A stretch of 64,000 nucleotides of DNA from Bacteroidales bacterium (GTDB lineage: Bacteria; Bacteroidota; Bacteroidia; Bacteroidales; F082). Each line of letters starts with the position of its first letter. Positions within the stretch are counted from its first letter, which is position 1. The stretch lies in the NCBI GenBank assembly GCA_016285355.1, contig JAEEQP010000008.1, positions 38,529 through 102,528 on the forward strand, written 5' to 3'. The position numbers and the translations under genes were made by a program. The notes under the pieces were generated by a model. It made no database searches, was not told the DNA's origin, and saw only the letters and a list, made by a program, of their open reading frames with translations. Of the stretch, positions 16,744-24,916 are shown in pieces.

Positions 16744-17805
16744 TTACAGCATCTGATATGCATGGAATTGTGCCGTCACGCGGTCGCGCACCTTCTGCTG
16801 TATGTCGGCGGGCGAGAGCACCAACAGGTCTTTGCCGAAAGAGGACAATTCGCGGATAAGCTCATAGTTCTCTATGCAGTCAATGGAGAAGAATGCGCCT
16901 CCTTCGAGCTTTGGGTATTGTTGGCGCAATTCCTTTTCCCTTTCCCCTTTGTAATGCCGCTGAGACTCATGTAAAGGTTTGGTGGCCACATAATCCTTGG
17001 AAAAATCACTCACCCAGAACAAGATGGTCTGCAACGGATTGCCGTCGATGAGCGTCACCCCGATGATGTCTTCAAAGCGCTCGTTGAGGTCGCCATCGTA
17101 TTCCTTATAACTACGGGAAGGCAAAGGGACAAACTTATCGATACGGTCGAGTGCAAACGAGAGTATTTTGCCGTCATTGTCGGCGGCAACGATAAGATAC
17201 CAACGGCGGTTGTATTCTTTAAGCAGGTAAGGATGCACAACGGTCTTGCGGTCCTCATCGGGCGTGTCAAATCGGTGGTAATGCAATTCCACGACCTGTT
17301 TCTGCGAGATTACAGTGAACAATTCACCCAGCAGGTTCTTGCCTTCCAAAGGATTCTTTGTGAATGACACTATCTGGCGGTCGGTTTTCACTTTGAGGCT
17401 TTCCCTCAGCCTTTCCAAGCCCACAAGAGTTGGCAGTCCGTCAAATTGCCCGAGTAGCGTGAAAGCCTCTCCAAGCAGGTGTTTTTCGTCATCGGTAAGT
17501 TTCTGCGTAAATATGGAGAAAGACGGGTCGGCATACCTGTGGCAACTTTTCTTGATGGTTTTGAGGGTTCGTTGGCTGACATCATCAACCTGATAATGCT
17601 CTATCTCTGCCAGGAAAGGCCCTTCGTTTTCAATATAATTAAGGTCAAGCTCAATGGTTCGGCGACTGACAGGCTCTTGATTCATTTCGGCCAATTTCTC
17701 ATTGACGAGCCGAAGCAAATCCTCAGTAGAATAATGGTGATAGCGGTTGGCTAACAACTTGTCGAGGATGTAGTAGCGTGTTACGGCGTTTTTGTTTGCG
17801 GGCAT
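16744..17805 (-). CDS. WYL-domain transcriptional regulator
   Basis: 353 residues. An N-terminal winged helix-turn-helix occupies about 1-75 (RYYILDKLLANRYHHYSTED and SRRTIELDLNYIE). The central WYL domain is at about 165-240, with HPYLLKEYNRRWYLIVAADN carrying the core residues. A WCX-like C-terminal region follows to the end. WYL proteins bind nucleic-acid ligands or nucleotides, and several control phage-defence operons (for example BrxR/CapW types). Its position directly ahead of a nuclease and a retron on the same strand suggests it regulates this island, which is an inference. A -7-like TACCTTTGC lies upstream at 17825-17833. Confidence 0.92.
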   Translation of the reverse strand: MPANKNAVTRYYILDKLLANRYHHYSTEDLLRLVNEKLAEMNQEPVSRRTIELDLNYIENEGPFLAEIEHYQVDDVSQRTLKTIKKSCHRYADPSFSIFTQKLTDDEKHLLGEAFTLLGQFDGLPTLVGLERLRESLKVKTDRQIVSFTKNPLEGKNLLGELFTVISQKQVVELHYHRFDTPDEDRKTVVHPYLLKEYNRRWYLIVAADNDGKILSFALDRIDKFVPLPSRSYKEYDGDLNERFEDIIGVTLIDGNPLQTILFWVSDFSKDYVATKPLHESQRHYKGEREKELRQQYPKLEGGAFFSIDCIENYELIRELSSFGKDLLVLSPADIQQKVRDRVTAQFHAYQML

Positions 17806-17824
17806 AGTTTTCTATTTTTCTGCC

Positions 17825-17833
17825 GCAAAGGTA
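17825..17833 (-). promoter_or_regulatory. Candidate -7 element for the WYL regulator
   Basis: TACCTTTGC on the minus strand, about 20 nt before the ATG at 17805. The nearest TTTG on that strand is 26 bp away, longer than the usual 19-21. Confidence 0.45.
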
Positions 17834-17903
17834 CGAATAATCCGCGAAATCTATTTTCGCAAAAAACACTGTTTCGGGGTCTTTTCACTTTTTCTATTAA
17901 GGA

Positions 17904-19154
17904 TCACCGCAGCAGCACAGCCCCAATCCTACATTCCAAGCACCGTTTCCGCTTGCAATACATATTATAAAGATGTAACAATGCCTGCGTTTGCATAGCA
18001 TTTTCCACTTTAATGCCACATTGGACATAATGTCGGATAGCTGCATTATCCTCAGCCTCAGTCTCTTCCAAGAACTGAATGGCCGTCTCACACACCGATT
18101 CGTCCTTGTGTAATTTGCCATAGCAAAACAGTAAAGGCACCACGGCGTTAATCATCAATATATCTGCTGTGGCATCGCCCAAATGTTTCAATTTGGATTC
18201 GGTTGGAACGTCAAACCGCCAATGTGTCTCCCAATATTCCGATGCCGCCACATCAAACAAGGCCTTGACCTCAGCCGTGTCTTTCGCCTCACGGATTTTG
18301 GAGAACAGGCAACCGTTTTTGTGTATCAATTGCGCCATTTGTGCCAAACGGATGGTCGGGAAATTGCTCGGTCTCATGCGCATGAACTTCCACCTTTCTG
18401 CAGGCATGGTCAGCAGGTTGAATTTGGCCTTCATCACGGCAAACTCACGTTTGAGCAGCAAAGGATATTCCTCTGTGAAATCGGCTTCAAGAAATCCCGC
18501 ACAGCCCATCAGCATGGCCTCGACTTGCAGAAGGTTGTCGGCATGTTTCAGCAAGGTCTTGAAAGGCAGCAGGTTGGCCAAAGTCTCAAAGGCTTCATTG
18601 TTGACTTTCAAACCAAAATAGCGCATCAAGAGTTTATAAAGTGCGTCTTCCCAGTCGAATTGGTTGGCGTTCAGGATTTTGGTGACGGTTTCTGACTTGC
18701 TTTCCAAACGTTCCACAGCCATACGGTCGAGCCACGAAAGCCTAGTGAAGACAGGCACTTGTGCGATGCTTTTCTCACAGGGAATCCAGTTCTTTGACGA
18801 GATAAGTTTTTGATATTGAGCAAAAAGGCTTTCGTCGAAATGTCCTTTCAATTCCAATGTGGGGATGTCGTTGACTTGCATATCGTTTTCGTAGACCACA
18901 TGCAAGATGACGTTTTTGTAGGCTTTGTCGGTCTGGTGTCCATGACGGTTCCAGTCGCTGCTTTTCACATGGATTTCCACATGGCCTGCCCAAAGTTTGT
19001 CGCCGATTTGGATTTTAGCTTCCAAAAAGTCGGGACCTGAATTGGTGTTGCGATAGCCAGTTGCCACAACGTCAACTTTCTCGCCTTCAGTGGTTTGTAG
19101 GTCTTTGTTCAGCAGGCGATTTTCCCATATATAGTACAAGAATTCTTCTTTCAT
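17904..19154 (-). CDS. DUF2851 family protein
   Basis: 416 residues. The conserved N-terminal block of DUF2851 is clear: EFLYYIWENRL, VATGYRNTNSGPDFLEAKI and AGHVEIHVKSSDWNRHGHQ, where the Asp/Glu and Glu-x-His residues resemble a nuclease-like active site. The family is widespread in Bacteroidota and has no established function. The C-terminus has cysteines in a YNMYCKRKRCLECRIG context that may bind a metal. The gene follows the 5'-nucleotidase after 92 nt containing a nested palindrome. Confidence 0.88.
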   Translation of the reverse strand: MKEEFLYYIWENRLLNKDLQTTEGEKVDVVATGYRNTNSGPDFLEAKIQIGDKLWAGHVEIHVKSSDWNRHGHQTDKAYKNVILHVVYENDMQVNDIPTLELKGHFDESLFAQYQKLISSKNWIPCEKSIAQVPVFTRLSWLDRMAVERLESKSETVTKILNANQFDWEDALYKLLMRYFGLKVNNEAFETLANLLPFKTLLKHADNLLQVEAMLMGCAGFLEADFTEEYPLLLKREFAVMKAKFNLLTMPAERWKFMRMRPSNFPTIRLAQMAQLIHKNGCLFSKIREAKDTAEVKALFDVAASEYWETHWRFDVPTESKLKHLGDATADILMINAVVPLLFCYGKLHKDESVCETAIQFLEETEAEDNAAIRHYVQCGIKVENAMQTQALLHLYNMYCKRKRCLECRIGAVLLR

Positions 19155-19168
19155 CTTTATCCGGTTCT

Positions 19169-19237
19169 ATTGCGGGGCTTTGCCATCTCGCGGTAGCGAC
19201 AGTGGGGCATGCCCCACTGTTGGCAATGCCCCGCAAT
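19169..19237. repeat. Nested palindrome between 5'-nucleotidase and DUF2851 genes
   Basis: The outer arms ATTGCGGGGCTTTGCCA (19169-19185) and TGGCAATGCCCCGCAAT (19221-19237) pair with one mismatch. A second perfect palindrome, ACAGTGGGGCATGCCCCACTGT, lies inside the outer pair at 19199-19220. It could act as an attenuating hairpin in the shared transcript or be a dispersed repeat. Confidence 0.75.
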
Positions 19238-19246
19238 ATTGGTAGA

Positions 19247-20812
19247 TTATTTGATTTTCCAGCAATTCAACGGTTCACTATCCAATACGCCTTTCTTCGC
19301 CGCCCAGTCGATAAAGAGCGAACGCAAATCTCGATCGCTTTGCCACACCACATGGTCTTTTATCTCTTCTTGCGCCCAGCCGATGCCGTTGATGAGGTGG
19401 TTGCCGCCACCCATCGAGCGGTAGGAGTTCATCACCACGTTGTAAGTCTTTTCCATATCGAAAGGTGTGCCATCGGCCATGCTGATGATATTGATGCGCT
19501 CGCCCATAGGATTTTTGTCGGTCACTTCGTAGATGATGCCCGCGCCCGAGTCGAAATTGTAGATGGGGCTCTTCATTTCGTAGGCATATTCAAGGAAAGC
19601 CTTCACCTCTTTGCCCGTCAAGGCCATGACTGCCAACGAGTTCTCGAAAGGATACCAAGTGAAGAAGTCGCTCACTTTCAACATTCCTGCTTCGAGGGTC
19701 TTGCCGCCACTGAGTGGCGCGGCCATCGAAATGTCGGCATGGATACCTTCTGCTTCGACGGTCTCGAACTGGCAACGATGGATTTCGTCGACCCAAAGAC
19801 AAGAGCCTTTGAAGGCATCGTCAGTGCAGATGTTGACGGGTAGTTCGGCCACTTCACGTTGCTTGTAGGCTTCGGCGCGGTCTATGTAGGGCTGAACCAA
19901 GCTCTGGAAAGCTTCGTCTTTGTTCTCTTGGTCGGTGAGCATCAGGCTGACGCTGATGTTGGGCTTCTGGCCTTTCTTTAGGGTCACTTCGGCCAAAGCG
20001 AGCCCCACGCCTCGGTTGCCCGAGTTGAGCACATAGACAGGCTCACCGTTGCTATTGGTCAATTTTTCGGCTTTCGATCGGTGGTCGTGGCCGTAGAAGA
20101 TGATGTCGAAGCCGGGAATGTTTTCGGCCACCCACTTGGTGGCGTTTTCGCGCCCTAACGGATGGTCGGGGGGAAGGTTTTGCACCTGTGGCTCATAGCC
20201 GGAATGGAAAAGTCCTATCATTAAATCGGGATGCTCTTTTTCTTGGATGATTTTCAACCAGTTGGCAGCGGCGGCTTCCAATTGTTCGAAGCGCAGTCCA
20301 GGACGCAGACGGTCGGGTACCCAAGTGATCACGTAAGGTGTCAGCAGACCAAGCACAGCGATTTTGAATCCGTCGCGTTTCAATATTATATAAGGTGTAA
20401 AGTAGGGCTCACCTGTCGATTCGTCGATGACATTGGCGGCCAACACAGGCATTTTCACTTCGGAATAAACGCGGTCGAACACCTTCCGTCCTGCCTCAAT
20501 ATCGTGATTTCCAACGCAAACGGCATCGTAAGGGAAATAATTGAGCACTTCCGAAACCAAATTGGGATGGTCGGCGTCTTGGTTGGAATAGTACTGGAAA
20601 GGCGTGCCTTGCATATCGTCACCGTTGTCCAAGAGGATGAGGCGGTCGCCCAGTTCGGCCTTCATCTGCTTGATGATGAGCGCGTCGTTGGCAAATTCAT
20701 CGTAACGCCCATGAGTGTCAGTGGTTTCCAAAAGAGTCAGGGTGGTTTCTTTTGGCGAACAGGAGGCGAACAATGCGGTCAAAATAATCATAAATGCGAG
20801 TTTTGTCTTCAT
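19247..20812 (-). CDS. 5'-nucleotidase / metallophosphatase lipoprotein (UshA family)
   Basis: 521 residues from the ATG at 20812; the longer frame upstream lacks a signal. A lipoprotein signal ends at LFASC, so the enzyme is anchored outside the inner membrane. The N-terminal calcineurin-like metallophosphatase domain (about 27-270) shows ETTDTHGRY, GNHDIEAG and GHDHRS, the dinuclear metal ligands. The C-terminal 5_nucleotid_C domain (about 330-500) ends with the substrate-stacking region near NSYRSMGGGNHLI. It should hydrolyse nucleotides or 2',3'-cyclic nucleotides for salvage. The exact substrate is not decidable from sequence. Confidence 0.92.
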   Translation of the reverse strand: MKTKLAFMIILTALFASCSPKETTLTLLETTDTHGRYDEFANDALIIKQMKAELGDRLILLDNGDDMQGTPFQYYSNQDADHPNLVSEVLNYFPYDAVCVGNHDIEAGRKVFDRVYSEVKMPVLAANVIDESTGEPYFTPYIILKRDGFKIAVLGLLTPYVITWVPDRLRPGLRFEQLEAAAANWLKIIQEKEHPDLMIGLFHSGYEPQVQNLPPDHPLGRENATKWVAENIPGFDIIFYGHDHRSKAEKLTNSNGEPVYVLNSGNRGVGLALAEVTLKKGQKPNISVSLMLTDQENKDEAFQSLVQPYIDRAEAYKQREVAELPVNICTDDAFKGSCLWVDEIHRCQFETVEAEGIHADISMAAPLSGGKTLEAGMLKVSDFFTWYPFENSLAVMALTGKEVKAFLEYAYEMKSPIYNFDSGAGIIYEVTDKNPMGERINIISMADGTPFDMEKTYNVVMNSYRSMGGGNHLINGIGWAQEEIKDHVVWQSDRDLRSLFIDWAAKKGVLDSEPLNCWKIK

Positions 20813-20916
20813 GTTGAATCGTAATTTGGAGCGATAAAAATAGGGCTTTTTCCGCCTTGCTTGACAAATTGGGGAAAATTTTTTCTTGAAAAAAGGCAAG
20901 GTAACATATTATTCCG

Positions 20917-20924
20917 TATTTTTG
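20917..20924 (+). promoter_or_regulatory. Candidate -7 element for the zapB-like/zapA genes
   Basis: TATTTTTG, 28 nt before the ATG at 20952, matches TAnnTTTG. There is no TTTG at 19-21 bp upstream. Confidence 0.4.
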
Positions 20925-20951
20925 TGGCACAATTCCAAGACCGATTGCACC

Positions 20952-21245
20952 ATGGCCGATTTGAGCATCATAGTATCCGAAATCGAGTTGAAATTGAGGA
21001 AATTGATTGAGGAAAAGAATCAGTTGGCAATGGAAAACAAACGGCTCGCCGCAGAAAACGAAGCGCTTGATAAAGAGAATCTTGCGTTGCGTAGGTCGGC
21101 GGTGGAGTTGCAGGATAAAATAAATAAATGTACAATTGTTAACGCACTCGACAACGAGGGAGAAGTAGAAGAAGGAAGAAAGCTCATACAGGAGTTGGTG
21201 AGAGAAATTGACAAGTGTGTTTCGATTTTGAACAGTAAAGAATAA
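20952..21245 (+). CDS. Small coiled-coil protein upstream of zapA (ZapB-like)
   Basis: 97 residues from the ATG at 20952. The whole first two thirds is a heptad-rich coiled coil (ELKLRKLIEEKNQLAMENKR, then LAAENEALDKENLALRR). ZapB in other bacteria is a similarly short coiled coil that bridges ZapA to the chromosome at the division ring. Placement 24 nt before zapA supports a division role, but homology to ZapB cannot be judged from coiled-coil composition alone. Confidence 0.75.
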   Translation: MADLSIIVSEIELKLRKLIEEKNQLAMENKRLAAENEALDKENLALRRSAVELQDKINKCTIVNALDNEGEVEEGRKLIQELVREIDKCVSILNSKE

Positions 21246-21269
21246 CTCAGATACTTGAAAGTCAGCGCA

Positions 21270-21554
21270 ATGGACGAGATAACCATCAATATCACGCTAT
21301 TGGATAGGCCCTACCGCCTGTCGGTGGCTCGCGCTGACGAAGAGAAGGTCCGAAAGGCCGGCAACCTCATCAATGAGAGGACGAAGTATTACGCCAAGCA
21401 TTATGCCTACAAGGACGTGCAGGACTTGCTTTCGATGACGGCTTTGCAATTTGCCACTTCGGTGGTCAAGATGAACGACGAGTTGACTTATTTGAATCAG
21501 AATTTGGGACACAAATTGCAGGATCTGAACAACTTACTGAGCGAACCATCATAA
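21270..21554 (+). CDS. zapA: Cell division protein ZapA
   Basis: 94 residues. The family core is visible: ITINITLLDRPYRLSV at the N-terminus, then RKAGNLINERTKYYAKHYAY and a C-terminal coiled coil. ZapA binds FtsZ and bundles protofilaments in the Z-ring. The ATG at 21270 is preferred over a TTG 15 nt upstream. Gene order coiled-coil protein, zapA, 6S-like RNA and rny is found in other Bacteroidota and supports the call. Confidence 0.85.
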   Translation: MDEITINITLLDRPYRLSVARADEEKVRKAGNLINERTKYYAKHYAYKDVQDLLSMTALQFATSVVKMNDELTYLNQNLGHKLQDLNNLLSEPS

Positions 21555-21591
21555 TCCGCAAGCGATTGTGGACTACGTTCTTTGAAGATAT

Positions 21592-21782
21592 GGAACTGCC
21601 TGTTCAGCGCATTTGGTAAACTCAACACTATCAACACATCAATCGGTCTACTCGCGCTCTGTAAAAACAGGCCTCATTCCCTTCGGGGAAGTACCTTCTG
21701 GTGCCGGTGGACGTTTGCGCATCGCGGTGGCCACAAGCGTATTATTTGGGGTTTACGCATATCCCAACGAGCAGGCAGTTTC
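21592..21782 (+). ncRNA. ssrS: 6S-like RNA between zapA and rny
   Basis: GGAACTGCCTGTTC (21592-21605) pairs with GAGCAGGCAGTTTC (21769-21782) over 12 of 14 positions, closing a roughly 190-nt RNA. Inside are further complementary stretches and a stable hairpin CCC-TTCG-GGG near 21680-21690. The size, the rod-like closure and the location directly after zapA (as ssrS in other phyla) fit 6S RNA, which binds the RNA polymerase holoenzyme. The frame through this region has no codon-like character and would add an implausible extension to RNase Y. Covariance search would settle it. Confidence 0.6.
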
Positions 21783-21824
21783 TTTTGTTTCCTCCTCATT
21801 TTTCGGGTAAAAACAGAGTTTAAA

Positions 21825-23387
21825 ATGTTATTACTCAACATCACACCGATCATCATCGCCGCAATAGTAGCCTTGGTCGTGGGCTTTGCGGTAGGTTATG
21901 TCATCACGTCCACCCTGCTGAAAAAAGCAGTCATCAAAGAAGAAACCGCATTGCTTGAAGAAGCCAAGGAAAAGGCTGAAGTCATCAAGAAGGAACGCAT
22001 CCTGCAAGCCAAGGAAAAGTTCCTCCAGATGAAGGACGAGCACGAAAAGGCTTGCAATGACCGCAAGCGCGAACTGGCCACTGCCGAAAACCGTGTCAAC
22101 CAAATGAAACAGGACGCCAACAAGAAAATGGAAGAGGCACAGCGCAAGGCAAAGGAAGTGCAAGCGACGCAGCAACACCTTGACAGTCAGATGGAAGCCT
22201 TCAACAAGAAGAAGGCCGACCTTGACCGCGTCTACGACGAAGAGACCAAGAAATTAGAGACCATCTCGGGACTCTCGGCCAAGGAGGCTAAGGAGCAGCT
22301 GATTGAACTCGTCAAGGAAGAGGCTCAGGCCGACGCGATGGTCTATGTGAAGGAAGTCACGGAAGAGGCCAAGATGAGTGCGGCCCAGACCGCCAAAAAG
22401 ATTGTGTTGGAGACCATCCAGCGCACGGCTTCGGAGACGGCCATTGAGAACACCGTCAGTGTGTTCAACATTGAAAATGACGAGATTAAGGGTCGCATCA
22501 TCGGCCGTGAAGGCCGCAACATCCGCACCCTTGAGTCGATGACTGGTGTCGAAATCATCATCGACGACAGCCCGGACGCCATCCTCATTTCCGGCTTCGA
22601 CCCGATTCGCCGTGAAATCGCTCGCCTCTCTTTGCAGAAGCTGGTCGTCGACGGTCGTATCCATCCCGCTCGTATCGAAGAGGTGGTGCATAAGGTGGAA
22701 AAACAAGTGGATCAGGAGATTATGGAAACAGGTAAGCGCACTTGCATTGACCTTGGTGTCCACAATCTTAATCCTGAACTGATCAAGATGATTGGCCGCA
22801 TGAAATACCGCACTTCCTATGGCCAGAACCTGCTGCAACACTCCATCGAGACGGCGAAACTCTGCGCCACGATGGCAGCTGAATTGGGTTTGAATGTCAA
22901 ATCGGCCAAGCGTGCCGGTCTCTTGCACGACATCGGTAAAGTGGCTGAGAATGAGGAAGAACTGCCACACGCCATCTTGGGTATGAAGGTCGCTGAGCGT
23001 CTGAAGGAGAAACCCGACATCTGCAACGCCATCGGTGCCCACCACGAGGAAATCGAGATGGACAACATGATTTCGCCCATCGTGCAGGTCTGCGACGCCA
23101 TCTCCGGTGCACGTCCTGGTGCCCGCCGCGAGGTGGTGGAGGCTTACATCCAGCGTCTCAACAAGTTGGAGGACATGGCCATGAGCTATCCGGGTGTGGT
23201 GAAGACTTACGCCATCCAGGCTGGCCGCGAGTTGCGCGTCATCGTGGGTGCCGACAAGGTGACCGACCAAGACGCCGACCGCATCGCCTACGACCTCTCG
23301 AAGCAAATCCAGACCGAGATGACCTATCCGGGTCAGATTAAGATTACGGTGATTCGTGAAACGAGAGCTGTGAGCTACGCGAAGTGA
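21825..23387 (+). CDS. rny: Ribonuclease Y
   Basis: 520 residues from the ATG at 21825, the usual length. Residues 5-27 are a membrane anchor. Residues about 30-200 form a long coiled coil with many Lys/Glu repeats. The KH RNA-binding domain shows [10 protein letters not shown] (223-232). The HD phosphohydrolase domain has His368-Asp369 in LLHDIGK, with HHEE further on. RNase Y is a membrane-bound endonuclease that starts mRNA decay. A longer in-frame start at 21582 is rejected because it crosses the 6S-like RNA and lacks homology. Confidence 0.95.
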   Translation: MLLLNITPIIIAAIVALVVGFAVGYVITSTLLKKAVIKEETALLEEAKEKAEVIKKERILQAKEKFLQMKDEHEKACNDRKRELATAENRVNQMKQDANKKMEEAQRKAKEVQATQQHLDSQMEAFNKKKADLDRVYDEETKKLETISGLSAKEAKEQLIELVKEEAQADAMVYVKEVTEEAKMSAAQTAKKIVLETIQRTASETAIENTVSVFNIENDEIKGRIIGREGRNIRTLESMTGVEIIIDDSPDAILISGFDPIRREIARLSLQKLVVDGRIHPARIEEVVHKVEKQVDQEIMETGKRTCIDLGVHNLNPELIKMIGRMKYRTSYGQNLLQHSIETAKLCATMAAELGLNVKSAKRAGLLHDIGKVAENEEELPHAILGMKVAERLKEKPDICNAIGAHHEEIEMDNMISPIVQVCDAISGARPGARREVVEAYIQRLNKLEDMAMSYPGVVKTYAIQAGRELRVIVGADKVTDQDADRIAYDLSKQIQTEMTYPGQIKITVIRETRAVSYAK

Positions 23388-23405
23388 ATTTTGCTTGTGC
23401 ACAAT

Positions 23406-23537
23406 GAGATTCCCCCTCGGGGAATGGAGTTGTATATAGGTTAATATGCGGCGGTTTGTGGCGTTTGCGATTCGTAAGCTCTATATACCGCCGCTTGTTA
23501 AAAAGGACTATTTCTCCATTCCCCGAAGGGGAATCTC
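23406..23537. repeat. Palindromic intergenic element, copy A
   Basis: The 24-bp terminal arms 23406-23429 and 23514-23537 are inverted with one mismatch. Each arm itself folds on CCCC/GGGG (ATTCCCC...GGGGAATGGAG). A second inner pair is GCGGCGGT (23448-23455) with ACCGCCGC (23487-23494), plus TATATAG/CTATATA. The same architecture recurs at 28806-28934, so it is a small dispersed element of MITE or REP type. It has no coding capacity and fills the gap between rny and the radical SAM gene. Confidence 0.8.
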
Positions 23538-23569
23538 CTGTCACAATTACTTAGTTAAAAACAAAACAA

Positions 23570-24325
23570 ATGATCAGAGAAGAAACAGTTTTCGGCCCCA
23601 TACATAGTCGTCGTTTGGGTAGTTCCTTGGGAATCAATTTACTGCCTGAAAAGGGCAAAATCTGTACTTTCGACTGTATCTATTGCGAATGCGGGTGGAA
23701 TAAGGACGGACGCAACGACACGAAGCTGCCCACCGCCGAAAAAGTGCGCAATGCCTTGGAAGCCAAGCTGAAGGAATGTAAAGCCAACCAAGTGCCCATC
23801 GACTCCATCACCTTCAGCGGCGACGGTGAGCCGACCATCAATCCCGACTTCCCGCAAATCATTGATGACACCATTCGGCTACGCAACCAGTATTATCCCA
23901 ATTCGAAGATTACGGTGCTGTCGAATGCCACGATGGTGCACAAGCCAGAGGTTTTCGCCGCTTTGCGCAAAGTTGACAACCCGACCATGAAAATCGATGC
24001 ACCGACTGATGCGTTGGTGGAAAAAATCAACCATCCTGCGCCGGGTTATCATATTAATAAGGTGGTGGAGGCTTTGAAGCAGTTCAACGGCGATTTCATC
24101 CTGCAAACCATGTTCCTGAAAAGCAAGGACTTCGACTCCTCAAGCCCTGAAGTGCTGAACGGCTGGATGGACATTGTGCGTACCTTGAAGCCGCGCGAAG
24201 TGATGGTCTACACCATCGACCGCCCCACGCCCGAGGAAGGCTTGCAGAAGTTTACTGTGGAGGAGATGCGTGCCTTGGTGCAGCCGCTCATTGACGAAGG
24301 TTTTTTGATTCAGATTAAGGGCTGA
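23570..24325 (+). CDS. Radical SAM protein
   Basis: 251 residues. The [4Fe-4S] motif is CTFDCIYC (Cys-x3-Cys-x2-Cys, about residues 33-40), followed by FSGDGEPT, the glycine-rich SAM-contact loop, and SNATM. The N-terminal FGPIHSRRLGSSLGINLLP block is characteristic of the COG0731 group of small radical SAM enzymes of unresolved function. No C-terminal accessory cluster domain is present. The gene stands alone after a palindromic element. Confidence 0.88.
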   Translation: MIREETVFGPIHSRRLGSSLGINLLPEKGKICTFDCIYCECGWNKDGRNDTKLPTAEKVRNALEAKLKECKANQVPIDSITFSGDGEPTINPDFPQIIDDTIRLRNQYYPNSKITVLSNATMVHKPEVFAALRKVDNPTMKIDAPTDALVEKINHPAPGYHINKVVEALKQFNGDFILQTMFLKSKDFDSSSPEVLNGWMDIVRTLKPREVMVYTIDRPTPEEGLQKFTVEEMRALVQPLIDEGFLIQIKG

Positions 24326-24450
24326 GTTTTGGAATCGACTGCCGATGTCATTTCTGTTGGGAATCTATAGGTGGTCGATTTCAGAATAATGTGGTTTTCA
24401 GTTTTTTTGGATTATTAATCGGGTTTTTATCACCCAAAAAATATTTTTTG

Positions 24451-24459
24451 TAATTTTGC
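24451..24459 (+). promoter_or_regulatory. Candidate -7 element for the small exported protein operon
   Basis: TAATTTTGC matches TAnnTTTGC; only TTTT, not TTTG, lies 22 bp upstream. It leaves a leader of about 80 nt that is very AT-rich. The rest of the gap 24326-24541 holds nothing I recognise. Confidence 0.5.
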
Positions 24460-24541
24460 GCCTTCAAAAGAGCATAAATGCAATTCTAAACCATTGAATA
24501 TTAAATTTTTAAATTTTAAATCTTTAAATCAAAATAACTAA

Positions 24542-24916
24542 ATGAACAAAAACTACGGAAAACTGAAATCCATCATGTTTTCGATAGCATTGGCGGTGGG
24601 AATGCTGCTGCCAGCGAGTAGCTTCGCCCAGAGCGTGGAAGCCGAAACTGGTGGCGGACTGTTTGGATTCGGCAAACTTTTCGGATTCGACGGCTTCATG
24701 TATGGCGAAAATCTTAACGAAGAACCTATCGAAGTGGAAGGTTTCGGATTCAACAGTGGATTGTTTGGTAAGGATGGTGCCATTAATGACAATATCACTG
24801 TCGGCATCACCAACGGCAGCTTCGGGGAAGAAGTCCCGCTCGGCGGTGGCATCGCCATCCTGCTGGTAGCTGGCCTTGGTTATGTGGCAATTAAAAAGAA
24901 GGAGGACGAGCAATGA
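24542..24916 (+). CDS. Small exported protein with C-terminal membrane anchor (CTERM-like)
   Basis: 124 residues. Signal peptide 1-30 ends at SSFAQ. The mature part is Gly/Phe rich (GGGLFGFGKLFGFDGFMYG). The C-terminus has three parts: a PLGGG motif (about 99-103), a hydrophobic helix (IAILLVAGLGYVAI) and a basic-acidic tail KKKEDEQ. This resembles sorting signals such as PEP-CTERM or LPXTG in layout, and many short Bacteroidota proteins end this way, but I cannot name the processing enzyme. The stop overlaps the start of the next gene by 4 nt, so the two exported proteins are coupled. Confidence 0.8.
   Translation: MNKNYGKLKSIMFSIALAVGMLLPASSFAQSVEAETGGGLFGFGKLFGFDGFMYGENLNEEPIEVEGFGFNSGLFGKDGAINDNITVGITNGSFGEEVPLGGGIAILLVAGLGYVAIKKKEDEQ

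Noticed and set aside
21582..21824. N-terminal extension of RNase Y by 81 codons
   Set aside because: It crosses the 6S-like RNA and carries no RNase Y features; the family's normal membrane anchor begins at 21825.
22254..23402. 382-residue frame opposite RNase Y
   Set aside because: Histidine/valine-rich shadow of the conserved KH/HD gene.
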